NCBI GenBank assembly: GCA_934636655.1
Contig: CAKUAS010000009.1
Location: 1-64,000, forward strand
Direction: 5' to 3'
From: an uncultured Oscillospiraceae bacterium
GTDB lineage: Bacteria; Bacillota; Clostridia; Oscillospirales; Oscillospiraceae
Length of the DNA: 64,000 nucleotides
Below the pieces are notes generated by a model, which did no database searches, had not been told where the DNA came from, and was given only the letters and a program-made list of their open reading frames with translations. Below, one piece after another: positions 7,993 to 17,284 of the stretch (position 1 is the first letter of the stretch; each line of letters opens with the position of its first letter). The position numbers were made by a program, and so were the translations under genes.

Positions 7993-9147
7993 TTACTCGC
8001 ACTGTGCGGGGTTTTCCCAAAGCAGGAGCTTGGTGCCGATGCCCTTTTCGAGCGCGGTCTGGTACAAATCGTAGCCGAGGCCGAGATCGAAAACGCTCAT
8101 GCCGCAGGCGATGAAGCAGATGATATCGTCATCGCTTGTACGTCCCTGCTGCTCGCCCATGATGATCTTGCCGATGGCCAGAGAATCGTCGAGCTGCTCC
8201 TTCATGCCGAGGTCTATGAGGTGGTACACGGGGCCGCCGATTACGCCTGCGTAGTACTCTTCCTTGTCGCCGGTCGCGATGGCGTCCTCGACGTATGCGT
8301 GATGCAGACCGATGTGGTCGTAAACGACCTTCATCTTGGTCCACAGACCGCCGTTTTTCTCATACTCGCCGCCCTCTTCCTGGTCGAAGTGCACAGGACC
8401 GGAAGCGAGGATGGTGCAGCCGGGCTTTACCCACTCGCCCTTGATGTTCAGGAAAGCGGTGCGGGATGCAGCGACGGAGATAACGTCTGCCTGACGAACT
8501 GCCTTTTCGAGATCCTGCTCGACAACAGCTTCAACGCCGTATGCCTCGCGGACATGTGCTGCCAGCTTCTCTGCCGGAGCGACGGAGTGGTTATTGCAGA
8601 TGACCTTTTTAACCTTGGGCATCTGGGTGATGACGTTGTCAAGGCAGGAGGTGCCGATAGCGCCGCAGCCGATGCAAAGCAGAACTTCTGCGTCCTTGCG
8701 TGCGAGGTAGCGCGTTGCAACGCCGGGAACGGCGCCGGTACGGGCCGCGCTCAGGAGGTTTGCGCTCATGTAAGCGATGGGTTCGCCGGTATCCTTATTA
8801 TTAAGGGTAACCATCAGGACACTGCGGGGCAGACCCTTTTTCTTGTTTGCGGCATTCGAGCCGTACCACTTCTGGCCGCAGATATCGAATCTGCCGCCGA
8901 GGTAAGCGGGCATTGCGACGAAGCGGCGGTCGGGGCCGGCAACGGGCATGTTGGGGAACTCGCTCTCCTTGGGGAATACGATGTACATACCGTGGTTATT
9001 GTGGTTATTGCCGCCCATGAGATAGTCGCCCTTTGCAAGAAGGGTGAATACCTCTTCTGCGTTATCGATGCACTTTTTTGCATCCAGAACGCCGGCTGCG
9101 ATGGTATCGGGCTCGGACAGGTAAAGGAAATCAGTTCTATGAGCCAT
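7993..9147 (-). CDS. ornithine cyclodeaminase/mu-crystallin family protein (tyramine-oxidase-subunit-B-like)
   Basis: 384 residues from the ATG behind AAAGGAG; an upstream frame extension lacks an RBS. A Rossmann NAD(P) site, LLCIGCGAIGTSCL, lies near residue 170, preceded by SANLLSAARTGAVPGVATRYLAR, typical of the OCD/mu-crystallin fold (substrate Arg and catalytic region). Family members deaminate ornithine, reduce imines or make alanine. The unusual N-terminal part (GGNNHNNHGMYIVFP) matches a subgroup annotated as tyramine oxidase subunit B, a name whose biochemical basis is thin. It is transcribed divergently from an AraC regulator, its likely controller. Confidence 0.88.
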   Translation of the reverse strand: MAHRTDFLYLSEPDTIAAGVLDAKKCIDNAEEVFTLLAKGDYLMGGNNHNNHGMYIVFPKESEFPNMPVAGPDRRFVAMPAYLGGRFDICGQKWYGSNAANKKKGLPRSVLMVTLNNKDTGEPIAYMSANLLSAARTGAVPGVATRYLARKDAEVLLCIGCGAIGTSCLDNVITQMPKVKKVICNNHSVAPAEKLAAHVREAYGVEAVVEQDLEKAVRQADVISVAASRTAFLNIKGEWVKPGCTILASGPVHFDQEEGGEYEKNGGLWTKMKVVYDHIGLHHAYVEDAIATGDKEEYYAGVIGGPVYHLIDLGMKEQLDDSLAIGKIIMGEQQGRTSDDDIICFIACGMSVFDLGLGYDLYQTALEKGIGTKLLLWENPAQCE

Positions 9148-9232
9148 GGTGGTTCTCCTTTCGGTTGATCGGGACAGTCCCGTAATTTTTCGTTTTGAGC
9201 AATATTGCGATATATTGCCCTGCGATATATCA

Positions 9233-9261
9233 AAATTACAATGTATAAGCAAAATAGTCAA
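9233..9261 (-). promoter_or_regulatory. promoter of the OCD-family gene
   Basis: Minus strand TTGACT, 17 bp, TAATTT. Downstream, in the untranslated leader (about 9205-9230), are overlapping short palindromes (GCAATATTGC, GCGATATAT) that could be the AraC-protein operator. Confidence 0.6.
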
Positions 9262-9341
9262 TGCCTTCGGCAGAGAAATAACACTATATTCGCAAAAGAT
9301 GAGAATATTATTTCTTTTTCTATGAAAATCACAAATACCTA

Positions 9342-9370
9342 TTGACCTGCGGCCTGATTATGTGTTAATA
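9342..9370 (+). promoter_or_regulatory. promoter of the AraC-family gene
   Basis: TTGACC, 17 bp, TTAATA, about 60 bp before the start codon. Confidence 0.6.
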
Positions 9371-9430
9371 TTTTTGTACTAAACAATACAGAAAAAATTA
9401 ATTTTTCCTTAAAAATGGGGTGTGAATTGC

Positions 9431-10285
9431 ATGAGCGAGCAAATACCGAAGCTTAGAGTGCTTAATCAGTGCATCAGTCCGGCATCGAAGACCGTTGGGC
9501 ATCACCGCCATCGCGAGCCGGAGCTGCTGCTGGTCACAAGCGGCGAACTGCGCGCACTGCTCAGCAACCGCGAGCTCGTCCTGCACGAGGGCGAGGGGCT
9601 GTTTATAAACAGCGGAGCTGCACACGGAGTGGTCGCAAATTCAAAAGAAGGCGCAAACTTCATCTGCGTGAGCTTCAGCACCGACTGCATCGCCGGAGCG
9701 GACGACGCACGGCTCGTTGCACGTTACATCGACCCGATACTCAAAGCGCGCAATTTTGATTATATCCCTCTGCGCGGCAGCGGCTGGGCAAATGACATAT
9801 GCGACACCCTGCGCAGCATGCAGTCGACGTACTCGGCAAAGATGCCCGGCTACGAGCTGAAGCTGAAGATCATGGTGTCAGAGATATGGCTTACGCTGTA
9901 CGAAAACTGCGTGCCCGACCTCGGCGATAACCGCAGCGTATCGCACACGGAAAAGGCCCGTATAGATATTCTGCGCAGATTCATTCAGGAAAATTACGCC
10001 GAGAAGATAACTCTTGAGGATATCGCGGCCTCGGCGCATATAAGCCGCGGCGAGTGTTGCCGCATATTCAAGCGCCTGTACGGCACTACACCGTTCCAGT
10101 ACCTCGTCCACTATCGGCTGACGCGCAGCGTGTACTATCTGTCCGAGACGGACAAGAGCATTTCGCAGATCGCACAGAGCGTCGGCTTTTGCAGCAGCAG
10201 CTATTATACAAAGTGCTTCCGCTCGGAGTATAACTGCACGCCGCTCAAATTCCGTCAGGCACAGCACCGCCTGGCCGAAATATGA
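9431..10285 (+). CDS. AraC-family transcriptional regulator
   Basis: 284 residues. The N-terminal cupin-like ligand domain (about 1-160) carries HHRHREPELLLVTSGE and EGEGLFINSGAAHGV. The C-terminal double HTH (about 180-280) carries LEDIAASAHISRGECCRIFKR and the family signature ISQIAQSVGF..SYYTKCFR. ATG at 9431 is favoured, with GGGGTG upstream; a GTG lies three codons earlier. The cupin sensor and the divergent OCD-family gene suggest local control in response to a small amine or amino acid, by inference. Confidence 0.92.
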   Translation: MSEQIPKLRVLNQCISPASKTVGHHRHREPELLLVTSGELRALLSNRELVLHEGEGLFINSGAAHGVVANSKEGANFICVSFSTDCIAGADDARLVARYIDPILKARNFDYIPLRGSGWANDICDTLRSMQSTYSAKMPGYELKLKIMVSEIWLTLYENCVPDLGDNRSVSHTEKARIDILRRFIQENYAEKITLEDIAASAHISRGECCRIFKRLYGTTPFQYLVHYRLTRSVYYLSETDKSISQIAQSVGFCSSSYYTKCFRSEYNCTPLKFRQAQHRLAEI

Positions 10286-10312
10286 CCCACATTATACAGC
10301 GCATATAAAAAG

Positions 10313-10348
10313 GCAGCCCCCCGAGATCAAAAGGTCTCTGGGGGCTGC
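10313..10348. terminator. bidirectional terminator between convergent genes
   Basis: GCAGCCCCCCGAGATC pairs with GGTCTCTGGGGGCTGC around an AAAA loop. It ends the AraC gene on plus and the MOSC operon on minus. Confidence 0.9.
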
Positions 10349-10353
10349 TCTAT

Positions 10354-10788
10354 TTATTCTGCTATTTTTATCTCGTCACCGGTTCTTACGGCACCGGATT
10401 CGAGCACCTTAACGAAAATGCCCTCGCGCGGCATGACGCAGTCGCCGGCAGCCTTACGTATGGCGCAGTCGTTGTGGCACTCCTTGCCGATCTGCGTGAC
10501 CTCGCATAAGGCCTCTCCGATACGCAGATGCGTTCCCACCGGCAGCGTGTGCACAGCCATACCCTCAACGAGGATATTCTCGGCAAATGCGCCGTGCAGG
10601 AGCTTGAAGCTCAGCTTCTCCTGAAGCTTCTGAACACTGTCGACCGACAGCAGGCTCACCTGCCTGTGCCAGTTTCCGGCGTGAGCATCGCCCTCAATGC
10701 CCCAGTCCTTTTTCAAAAACGCCTCGGGGATCTCGTGCTTTTGTATCCCGCGGACGTCGCTTATGCAAATTGCAGCTATCTCAGCCAT
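10354..10788 (-). CDS. MOSC domain protein
   Basis: 144 residues, a single MOSC domain (beta-strand fold of molybdenum-cofactor sulfurase C-termini). Conserved segments: WGIEGDAHAGNWHRQVSLLS near the N-terminus, and CHNDCAIRKAAGDCVMPREGIF with the conserved Cys thought to handle sulfur. Its RBS AGGAGG is embedded in the last codons of moaA, so the pair is coupled. Stand-alone MOSC proteins probably deliver or modify sulfur on the molybdenum cofactor; the exact reaction is unknown. Confidence 0.93.
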   Translation of the reverse strand: MAEIAAICISDVRGIQKHEIPEAFLKKDWGIEGDAHAGNWHRQVSLLSVDSVQKLQEKLSFKLLHGAFAENILVEGMAVHTLPVGTHLRIGEALCEVTQIGKECHNDCAIRKAAGDCVMPREGIFVKVLESGAVRTGDEIKIAE

Positions 10789-10791
10789 ATT

Positions 10792-11751
10792 TCAGCCTCC
10801 TATACGATACATGCTTCGTTTTGCCTCGCTACGCTCGGTCGCCGAAAGCGCGACGTGCTTTTCCGGCTTGTGCGACACAGCGGTAAGTATTGCATCCCTG
10901 AGCTCTTTGCCGTGCAGACCGCGCACAGGTATCTCCTCGGCGGAATGCAGGCAGGGCTTCAGGCAGCCGTCGGCCGTCAGGCGAAGGCGGTTGCACTCGG
11001 CGCAAAAATGGTTGCTCAAGGGGCTTATGAGCCCGATCTCTCCCTCAGCATCCGGCAGCTTATACAGCCGCGCAACGGTGTGCCTTTCGCTCGGGATCGC
11101 CTCGAGCTGCGGCAGCTTATCCAGAACCGCGCTGTCCGGCAGATACGCATCAGCCGAAAACTCGCCCTTCGTATCGCCTATCGGCATGAGCTCAATAAAG
11201 CGAAGCTGCACGGGGTAACGCAGTGTGAGCAATGCAAGCTCCTCGATCTCGTCATCATTAAAGCCGCCTATAAGCACGGTATTGAGCTTCACGGGCTTCA
11301 TTCCGACTTCAAAGGCCGCGCGTATGCCGTCGAGCGCGTCGGAAAGACGGCCGCCCCGCGTTATTTTTTCGTACCTTTCGGCATTGAGCGTATCGAGGCT
11401 TATGTTTATCCTGTGTATCCCGGCCTCATACAGCTCCCGTGCCATCGGCGCAAGGAGCGTGGCGTTGGTTGTAAGGCTCATATCCTCGATGCCGGGTATT
11501 TCCCCGAGCCTGCGCACAAGGGGCACAATATCGCCTCTGACCAGCGGCTCGCCGCCCGTTATGCGCAGCTTTTTCATACCGAGCCCGGCCGCCTCGCGTG
11601 CGATCTCGACAAATTCGTCCGCGCTCATCGCCTGACGGCAGGGACATTCCTTCATCCCGTCCGGCGGCATGCAGTAGACGCATTTGAGGTTGCAGGCGTC
11701 GGTCACCGACATGCGCAGATATTCAATTTTTCTGCCGTATCCGTCAGTCAT
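10792..11751 (-). CDS. moaA: GTP 3',8-cyclase MoaA
   Basis: 319 residues. A radical-SAM enzyme making 3',8-cyclo-GTP, the first step of molybdopterin synthesis. N-terminal cluster CNLKCVYC (C-x3-C-x2-C), SAM-binding ITGGEPLVR, C-terminal cluster CAECNRLRL..GCLKPCL, and the conserved C-terminal GG. I start at ATG; a TTG four codons earlier overlaps the preceding gene and neither has a strong RBS. No moaB/C/E or mogA genes are in view, so the rest of the pathway must be elsewhere. Confidence 0.94.
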   Translation of the reverse strand: MTDGYGRKIEYLRMSVTDACNLKCVYCMPPDGMKECPCRQAMSADEFVEIAREAAGLGMKKLRITGGEPLVRGDIVPLVRRLGEIPGIEDMSLTTNATLLAPMARELYEAGIHRINISLDTLNAERYEKITRGGRLSDALDGIRAAFEVGMKPVKLNTVLIGGFNDDEIEELALLTLRYPVQLRFIELMPIGDTKGEFSADAYLPDSAVLDKLPQLEAIPSERHTVARLYKLPDAEGEIGLISPLSNHFCAECNRLRLTADGCLKPCLHSAEEIPVRGLHGKELRDAILTAVSHKPEKHVALSATERSEAKRSMYRIGG

Positions 11752-11753
11752 TT

Positions 11754-12737
11754 TTACTCGCAAAAAACTCCGTGGGCTTTTCGGAACTGAGTTATCCTCT
11801 CGTCAAGGATATGTCCGTCCTTAATGACGGTCGCCTTTTTGAGCGATTCGGGGTATTCGTCAAAGTCCTTTTCAATGATAATGTCGATGTAATTTGAAAT
11901 ACCCTCGCTGAGCACCTTCGTCACGGTTATGGGGTACATGGCGGGGGTGTTGTCCACAGCGTAGTGCACAACGCCGTCGACGACGTACACGGGATCGTCT
12001 ATCGTCGTCGGGTGCGAGGTCTCGATCTCAAGATACGGGTCGCAGCTCACGTCGATGATGAGCGTGCCGGGGCGCATTTTCTTGAGGTCTTCCTTATAGA
12101 TTATCCTGTCGGTGCGCGTTGTGTCCCACATGACGCAGTTTATGAGCACATCATAGTCGAACATATTCTGGCGGAACAGCTTTTCGAGCCTGTGGCTGTA
12201 AACATCGACCTTAGCACCGAGGCCGTGCAGGATACGCATTGCGCCCTTGGCGGTCTGGCCGTTGCCGAGGATGGCAACGCGCGTGTCATAGGGCATCTTG
12301 CCGCAGTAACGGAACGCCTGCATGACGGCTGCCTCGCCTGCGACCTCGCGGTTGCGGTAGAAGATATAGCGGCCGTGCTCGAATATCTCTTCCCACGCGA
12401 CGACGGTGTGCTTTTTGCGGATCATGTCGCTTGTGAAGTCGATATTCTGCACCGTGTGCGCCCATCCGAACATAAGCTTGCTGTCCGTTATCTCGTCGAG
12501 GTAGTCTGCATCGCCGAGCTTAACGTCGGTTATGATATCGCATTTTAACGCTTCCTCGCGCGAGACGATATGGCAGCCGCAGGCGGCATATTCTTCGTCG
12601 CTGACGCCTACAGCCAGACCGTAGCCGGTCTCAAAATACATCTTATCTGCATTTTTTATCTTCCCTATGTGCTCGGGCAGAAGGGCGCGGCGGCCTTCGC
12701 CGTTCTTATGGCTTATAAGGAAACCGATAGTTTTCAT
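11754..12737 (-). CDS. ceo: N5-(carboxyethyl)ornithine synthase-like dehydrogenase
   Basis: 327 residues of the alanine dehydrogenase/PNT fold. The N-terminus MKTIGFLISHKNGEGRRALLP and length match the lactococcal enzyme that reductively condenses pyruvate with ornithine (or lysine) using NADPH. The Rossmann part has VAILGNGQTAKGAM; TLIIDVSCDP and VVDGVVHYAVDNTPAMYP are family blocks. RBS AGGAG lies 9 nt before ATG. It starts 15 bp after the double ATP-grasp gene, in the same direction, so its product (a carboxyethyl amino acid) may be the substrate of that ligase. A role in free amino-acid metabolism is the alternative. Confidence 0.88.
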   Translation of the reverse strand: MKTIGFLISHKNGEGRRALLPEHIGKIKNADKMYFETGYGLAVGVSDEEYAACGCHIVSREEALKCDIITDVKLGDADYLDEITDSKLMFGWAHTVQNIDFTSDMIRKKHTVVAWEEIFEHGRYIFYRNREVAGEAAVMQAFRYCGKMPYDTRVAILGNGQTAKGAMRILHGLGAKVDVYSHRLEKLFRQNMFDYDVLINCVMWDTTRTDRIIYKEDLKKMRPGTLIIDVSCDPYLEIETSHPTTIDDPVYVVDGVVHYAVDNTPAMYPITVTKVLSEGISNYIDIIIEKDFDEYPESLKKATVIKDGHILDERITQFRKAHGVFCE

Positions 12738-12752
12738 AGTGTCTCTCCTGTC

Positions 12753-15002
12753 TCAGTATTTTTTAAGATCGTTCTGCTTTGCCTTGAGCGCGAGCTTTGC
12801 GCGGAAAAAGGCCTTGAACTCCTCCGAGTGCTCTGCGACCTTGTGCAGGTCCTGATGGATGTTTATCTCGATTATCTTAAATCCGTCGTCGGTGATGGCG
12901 ATGTCAAAGCCGAGATACTCAAGCTCCGGCATGAAGCGGCAGATATCCGTTATGCCCTTTTTCATCAGCTCCCAGTTGGGAACGATGCCCTCTATCCGAA
13001 CACCGGTGTCCGGATGCACGGGGCAGGGCGTGAACTTATGATCGATGATCTTCTCGGCGCAGTAGTAGCGCCCCGTCGGGATGTCTATCTTCGCGCAGAT
13101 GCCGCCGTAGCCGACGTTGTCGGTAAAGCCCGTCGAGGAGGAGCCTATGCGCATATACGTCTGCATGATCTTCGGCTCGTAGGCCGACCGGTTGACGACC
13201 GCTACACGGATGGTGTTTACAGAGTACGGATATATCTTTTTAAGGTCCTTGTGCATGAAAAGATACTCTGTTATGACGTAAATGGACTTAAAGCCCTCTA
13301 TCATCTGCCGTATCCCGTCCTCTGTCATCTCTGTTCCGTTTATGAGGTACCTGCCGTCCGCGTACTCCATGCGGTAAAAGCCGTCGCCGTGAGTGCCGGA
13401 GGAGGGCTTGAGCGCAAGGAGCTTTTCCTGCCGCAGCAGAGCGAAAATGCCGTCAAACGAAGCGTCGAAGCCCTCGGGGATATCCTGGAGCGCCTTTATG
13501 CAGGTCTGCCCCTCCATTTTTATTATGTCGTAGTAGTATTTCGCAAGATACTGCTTGTACGGCTCAAAGACATAGCGCGTCGTGGTCTTGTCGTTTATCC
13601 ATATCTGATAGCTGTTGTTTATGCGGTTGAGCCAATGGTACTGATAATCGGACAGGAAGTTTTTATAGTTATCCTTCGTAAGCCCGTACTGCTTTATTCT
13701 AAACGACAAAAAGCCGCGCTTGTAGCACCATAGCTTTTGTGAAAGCGTCGTGCACTTATTGTGCCGGAGATCATCCCAGACAGAGCTCATCCAGAGCTTT
13801 TGCATATAGGGTCTTATCCCCGGGCGGCAGAAGCGCCGCACGAAGCGCTTAAAGCGCTTATCTTTAAACGCCGTCCACCATTTTTCGCGCGTAACGACAA
13901 CGGTCTCGCGCTTTTCGCGAAGCCGCGCCAAGAGATAATCGTTGAGCTCATCGCTGTGCGCAATGGTAGGCAGATCGGGATTTGTGTCGATGGAATCAAT
14001 AACGAAGCCGTCGTCGGTAAAGATGATGCTTGCGGTGAAATACTCGATCTCGCTTATATAGCCCGCAATATCCGTGACGGTTTTGAGTATCTCGTCCCAG
14101 CAGCTTATCTTCTCTCCGTCGAGCTGACCCGAGGATGTCACCGCACGGCAGCGCACCGCGCCGCCGTCAAGGTCAGTGTAATAATAGTCGAGAAGCTTTG
14201 TCTCTTTAAGCTTTTCGTTTGCGATGTATATCCTCAGTATACCGGGCTCGGTTCTGCTCATCTTATAGGGCTCGGCTATAACATAGCCGTATTTAAACGT
14301 CGATATGAGCTCATAGAGGCTCTCTTTATCGTAGTATTCGCGCTTGCAGGGGTTTTTCTCAAAATCCTCCGGCAGATCGTCGGGGTATTCGCTCAGAAGA
14401 TAGGCCTCGTCATAGGCGTTTGCGTATATATTCATTCTCGCCTTGCAGACTTCATCCTCGCGCAGCTCGTAGCGATCTTCGCCGATGTGCTTTATGATAT
14501 ACGCACAGCGATGCACCGAGGGGCGGTCGGGCCGGATGACGAGCTCGCCGCGCGCATTGAGAAGCTTGATGAAATCGTCATAGTTTTCGCCGTACTCGCG
14601 GTCTACGGTGTCGATAGGCAGGAATATCTTTTTCTCCTCGCGCTCAATGATGTTATAATACATCAGCGGCAGATGTTCGCGACGGTTTATCAGCACCCTG
14701 TTTTCCGTCACAAGGTCGCCGACCCACTTGGTAAAGCTGTTGTTGAAGGGCTTTAAGTACATATAGTCGACATCGCTTATATATTTGCTGTCCGGCGCGT
14801 TTTTGAGGTCGTACTTTGCTATGCTGTCGGACAGATAGCCAAGCCCGTGCGCCCAGTGTTTGTCTGCGGTCGACACTCCGTTATCCGTTTCAAGATCACG
14901 GCAGACCTTTTTGTAATATGAGTTTGCCAAACGCCTTGAATAGCCTTTTTTAAGCCACGGGCGGATAAAAAGCTCTCTTTTTATCCTGCTTACTACTCCC
15001 AT
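12753..15002 (-). CDS. double ATP-grasp protein (sugar-transfer-associated type), first paralog
   Basis: 749 residues from the ATG behind AGGAAAGAG; an upstream frame start (TTG) lacks an RBS. Two homologous halves are seen. The C-terminal half (about 449-749) keeps ATP-grasp features: LALKPSSGTHGDGFY with Lys about 532 and the Gly-rich loop, the Arg in NTIRVAVV, and EIN (about 712-714) for Mg-ATP. The N-terminal half repeats the helical leader (YMYLKPFNNSFTKW) but has RPDRPSVHRC in place of the Gly loop and DTN in place of ExN, so it is probably catalytically dead. No signal peptide. Likely a cytoplasmic ligase modifying a surface-polymer precursor. Confidence 0.85.
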   Translation of the reverse strand: MGVVSRIKRELFIRPWLKKGYSRRLANSYYKKVCRDLETDNGVSTADKHWAHGLGYLSDSIAKYDLKNAPDSKYISDVDYMYLKPFNNSFTKWVGDLVTENRVLINRREHLPLMYYNIIEREEKKIFLPIDTVDREYGENYDDFIKLLNARGELVIRPDRPSVHRCAYIIKHIGEDRYELREDEVCKARMNIYANAYDEAYLLSEYPDDLPEDFEKNPCKREYYDKESLYELISTFKYGYVIAEPYKMSRTEPGILRIYIANEKLKETKLLDYYYTDLDGGAVRCRAVTSSGQLDGEKISCWDEILKTVTDIAGYISEIEYFTASIIFTDDGFVIDSIDTNPDLPTIAHSDELNDYLLARLREKRETVVVTREKWWTAFKDKRFKRFVRRFCRPGIRPYMQKLWMSSVWDDLRHNKCTTLSQKLWCYKRGFLSFRIKQYGLTKDNYKNFLSDYQYHWLNRINNSYQIWINDKTTTRYVFEPYKQYLAKYYYDIIKMEGQTCIKALQDIPEGFDASFDGIFALLRQEKLLALKPSSGTHGDGFYRMEYADGRYLINGTEMTEDGIRQMIEGFKSIYVITEYLFMHKDLKKIYPYSVNTIRVAVVNRSAYEPKIMQTYMRIGSSSTGFTDNVGYGGICAKIDIPTGRYYCAEKIIDHKFTPCPVHPDTGVRIEGIVPNWELMKKGITDICRFMPELEYLGFDIAITDDGFKIIEINIHQDLHKVAEHSEEFKAFFRAKLALKAKQNDLKKY

Positions 15003-15062
15003 TTGCTGCTCTCTTTCCTGCGGGTCAAAATCCGCATAATTACCCATAATAATAACTTTATT

Positions 15063-15091
15063 ATTATAGTACAAGCTTCGACTTAATTCAA
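15063..15091 (-). promoter_or_regulatory. promoter of the first double ATP-grasp gene
   Basis: Minus strand TTGAAT, 17 bp, TATAAT. Confidence 0.75.
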
Positions 15092-15115
15092 GCCGTCGTC
15101 CCCCAAATTATCAAG

Positions 15116-15144
15116 TTGCGTATAATTCCGATATATAGTATAAT
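15116..15144 (+). promoter_or_regulatory. promoter of the second double ATP-grasp gene
   Basis: TTGCGT, 17 bp, TATAAT, divergent from the promoter 25 bp to the left. Confidence 0.7.
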
Positions 15145-15178
15145 TAAATGATTTATCTATAGACCGTGGAGTTTCGAC

Positions 15179-17194
15179 ATGAAAGCTTCAAAGCTCATTA
15201 AAAGCGCCGCTCTGCTGTTTCACGGCTTTACCTTTGCGACGGCCGACGAGTGGTTTTACCTTGACCGCATAAAAAAATACAAGCGCAAAAACAATATCGG
15301 CATGAGCGATAAGGATATTTTCTCGCTTCTGCCGTTTGACTCGAAATTTGACAAGCTATTCGGCGACCTGCTTTCGATGTCATACGCGCTCGATAAGCAT
15401 ACCGAGCTTCTGCCCGAGCAGTACTACAGCTTGTTAACGCGCAACGGCGGGCAGTTTATCCTTCCGCTAAGGCCCGGGCTTTCGCAGAGCATGGACGGCA
15501 TAATTTCGCTCATACGCGAAAAAAGGAACGTACTGGTGCGAAAAGCGTCAAACTCCGTAAAGACGAAGGAGCACGTCTGCCGCTTTGACGGCGAGAGCTT
15601 TTTCTTCGACGGAAAATCGCTTGATGAGGCCGGAATGCGCGAAAAGCTCGAAAAGCTACCCTCCGGCACGATCATAACGGAGCTTGTTAAGCCGAGCTTT
15701 GCCCCAACGCTGCACCTTGCGTTTTTAAACCGCGGCGACGGGCCGGAGCTGCTGTTTTCCGTTCTCACCGAGGCGCAGGAGGGCGCACCGCAAAACTGGT
15801 ACACACAAAACCGCGAGCTGTCCGCCGTCGATGAGGACGGCAATTACTCCGGCGGCAGAATAGAAAGCTTCCCCGATATCGAAAAAGCGCTGCGCGGCAT
15901 CGCCGCGGAGTTTAACGAGCTTGAGTACATGAGCTTTGCCCTTCGCCTTACGGACGGCGGGTTTAAAATTTTGCGCATCGACACGGGTGCGGATCTTACG
16001 TATCTTGAGCACTTTAACGATAAAACCGCAGAATTTATACGTTTAAAGCGTGCGTCCAAGCCGCGATTTGTCGGCTTCAGGCGTGCAATGACTATAATCG
16101 ACCGCTATTTCTGGAGCTTCAGGGCCAAGCGCCGCGGCTTCATGGATTACATGTACCGCGGCTGGAAAAAGGCTCTGCGCGAGGATATGCACGATAAATA
16201 CACCACCGCAGAGGAGAAAAAATGGGCGCATGAGCGCGGCTTTTTATCCTATCACATAAAGCAGTACGGCCTGACGGAGGAAAACTGGCGCAGCTGCCTG
16301 TCCGACCGCGACTACAAATGGCTCAGGCCCTTGAACAACGAATACCGCAAGCTCTTGTGGGACAAGGTCACGCTGCGCTACTGCTTGGATAAATACAGGC
16401 AGTATCTCCCCGAGTATTATTATCATATAGTTCCGCGAAACGGAAAAATGGAGCTTCTGAAAATGCCCGACTGTCCCGAAGGGCTTCCCCGCAGCTTTGC
16501 GGGGCTTCTGGCACTTCTGCGTGAAAAAAAGCTTCTTGCCATGAAGCCGACCGTCGGCTCGCACGGTATAGGCTTTTATAAGCTCTGCTTTGACGGGAAC
16601 GCCTACACCGTAAACAGCGAAAAGAAAACCGAAAGCGAAATGCTCGATTTCTTCTCCGCGCTGAACGATTACTATAATATTTCCGAGTACATAGTCATGC
16701 ACAGGGACCTCCGCAGGATCTACAGCGAGGTCGCATGCACGGTGCGCATCATGGTCATAAACCGCCGCGGCCTCGACCCTGTTATTGAGAACGCCTACTT
16801 CCGCATCGGAACAAAAAGCACCGGCTTTACCGACAATATCGGCTCCGGCGGTGTCTTCGCCTATGTCGATGAAAAAACGGGCTTTTTCCACGACGCCGAG
16901 GTCATAAAGGAGCATGTCATAAGCCCCTGCCCCCTCCATCCGGACACCGGCGCGAGGATCGAGGGATATCTCCCTCACTGGGATGAGGTGCTCTCCGTCA
17001 TACCCGAGGTGTGCCGCTACATATCGCCGCTTGAATATCTTGGCTTCGACGTCGTCATAACAGACTCCGGCTTTAAGATACTTGAGATAAACACGCATCA
17101 GGATCTGCACCGCTACCCGACGTATAACGAGAATGTTCACGCATACTTTGCGCATAAGCTTGAACTCAAGAGAGCAGGCAAAAAGCTCTGTTAA
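15179..17194 (+). CDS. double ATP-grasp protein (sugar-transfer-associated type), second paralog
   Basis: 671 residues, a diverged copy of the protein encoded divergently next door. The C-terminal half (about 373-671) shares long blocks with it: YLPEYYYHIV, LAMKPTVGSHGIGFY (Lys about 456), STGFTDNIGSGG, CPLHPDTGARIEGY and LEINTHQDLH (ExN about 636-638). The N-terminal half has the same layout but no Gly loop (VLVRKASNSVKTKEH) and DTG for ExN, so it is also degenerate. RBS GTGGAG. Inferred role: ATP-dependent amide ligation onto a wall-glycan precursor; the substrate is unknown. Confidence 0.85.
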   Translation: MKASKLIKSAALLFHGFTFATADEWFYLDRIKKYKRKNNIGMSDKDIFSLLPFDSKFDKLFGDLLSMSYALDKHTELLPEQYYSLLTRNGGQFILPLRPGLSQSMDGIISLIREKRNVLVRKASNSVKTKEHVCRFDGESFFFDGKSLDEAGMREKLEKLPSGTIITELVKPSFAPTLHLAFLNRGDGPELLFSVLTEAQEGAPQNWYTQNRELSAVDEDGNYSGGRIESFPDIEKALRGIAAEFNELEYMSFALRLTDGGFKILRIDTGADLTYLEHFNDKTAEFIRLKRASKPRFVGFRRAMTIIDRYFWSFRAKRRGFMDYMYRGWKKALREDMHDKYTTAEEKKWAHERGFLSYHIKQYGLTEENWRSCLSDRDYKWLRPLNNEYRKLLWDKVTLRYCLDKYRQYLPEYYYHIVPRNGKMELLKMPDCPEGLPRSFAGLLALLREKKLLAMKPTVGSHGIGFYKLCFDGNAYTVNSEKKTESEMLDFFSALNDYYNISEYIVMHRDLRRIYSEVACTVRIMVINRRGLDPVIENAYFRIGTKSTGFTDNIGSGGVFAYVDEKTGFFHDAEVIKEHVISPCPLHPDTGARIEGYLPHWDEVLSVIPEVCRYISPLEYLGFDVVITDSGFKILEINTHQDLHRYPTYNENVHAYFAHKLELKRAGKKLC

Positions 17195-17210
17195 TGTTAA
17201 TAATTTTGTG

Positions 17211-17239
17211 GTGACAAAATTTTTGTTTGCGCGTATAAT
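17211..17239 (+). promoter_or_regulatory. promoter of the surface-polymer operon
   Basis: GTGACA, 17 bp, TATAAT, 46 bp upstream of the CDP-glycerol-transferase-like start. Confidence 0.8.
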
Positions 17240-17284
17240 TAGTCGATTTTTAGTTGTGCCTGCATGGGGCATAAAAGGAGTAGT

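Noticed and set aside
9200..9240. Insertion-sequence end
   Set aside because: The short AT-rich palindromes are more likely regulator sites between divergent promoters; no matching second end exists.
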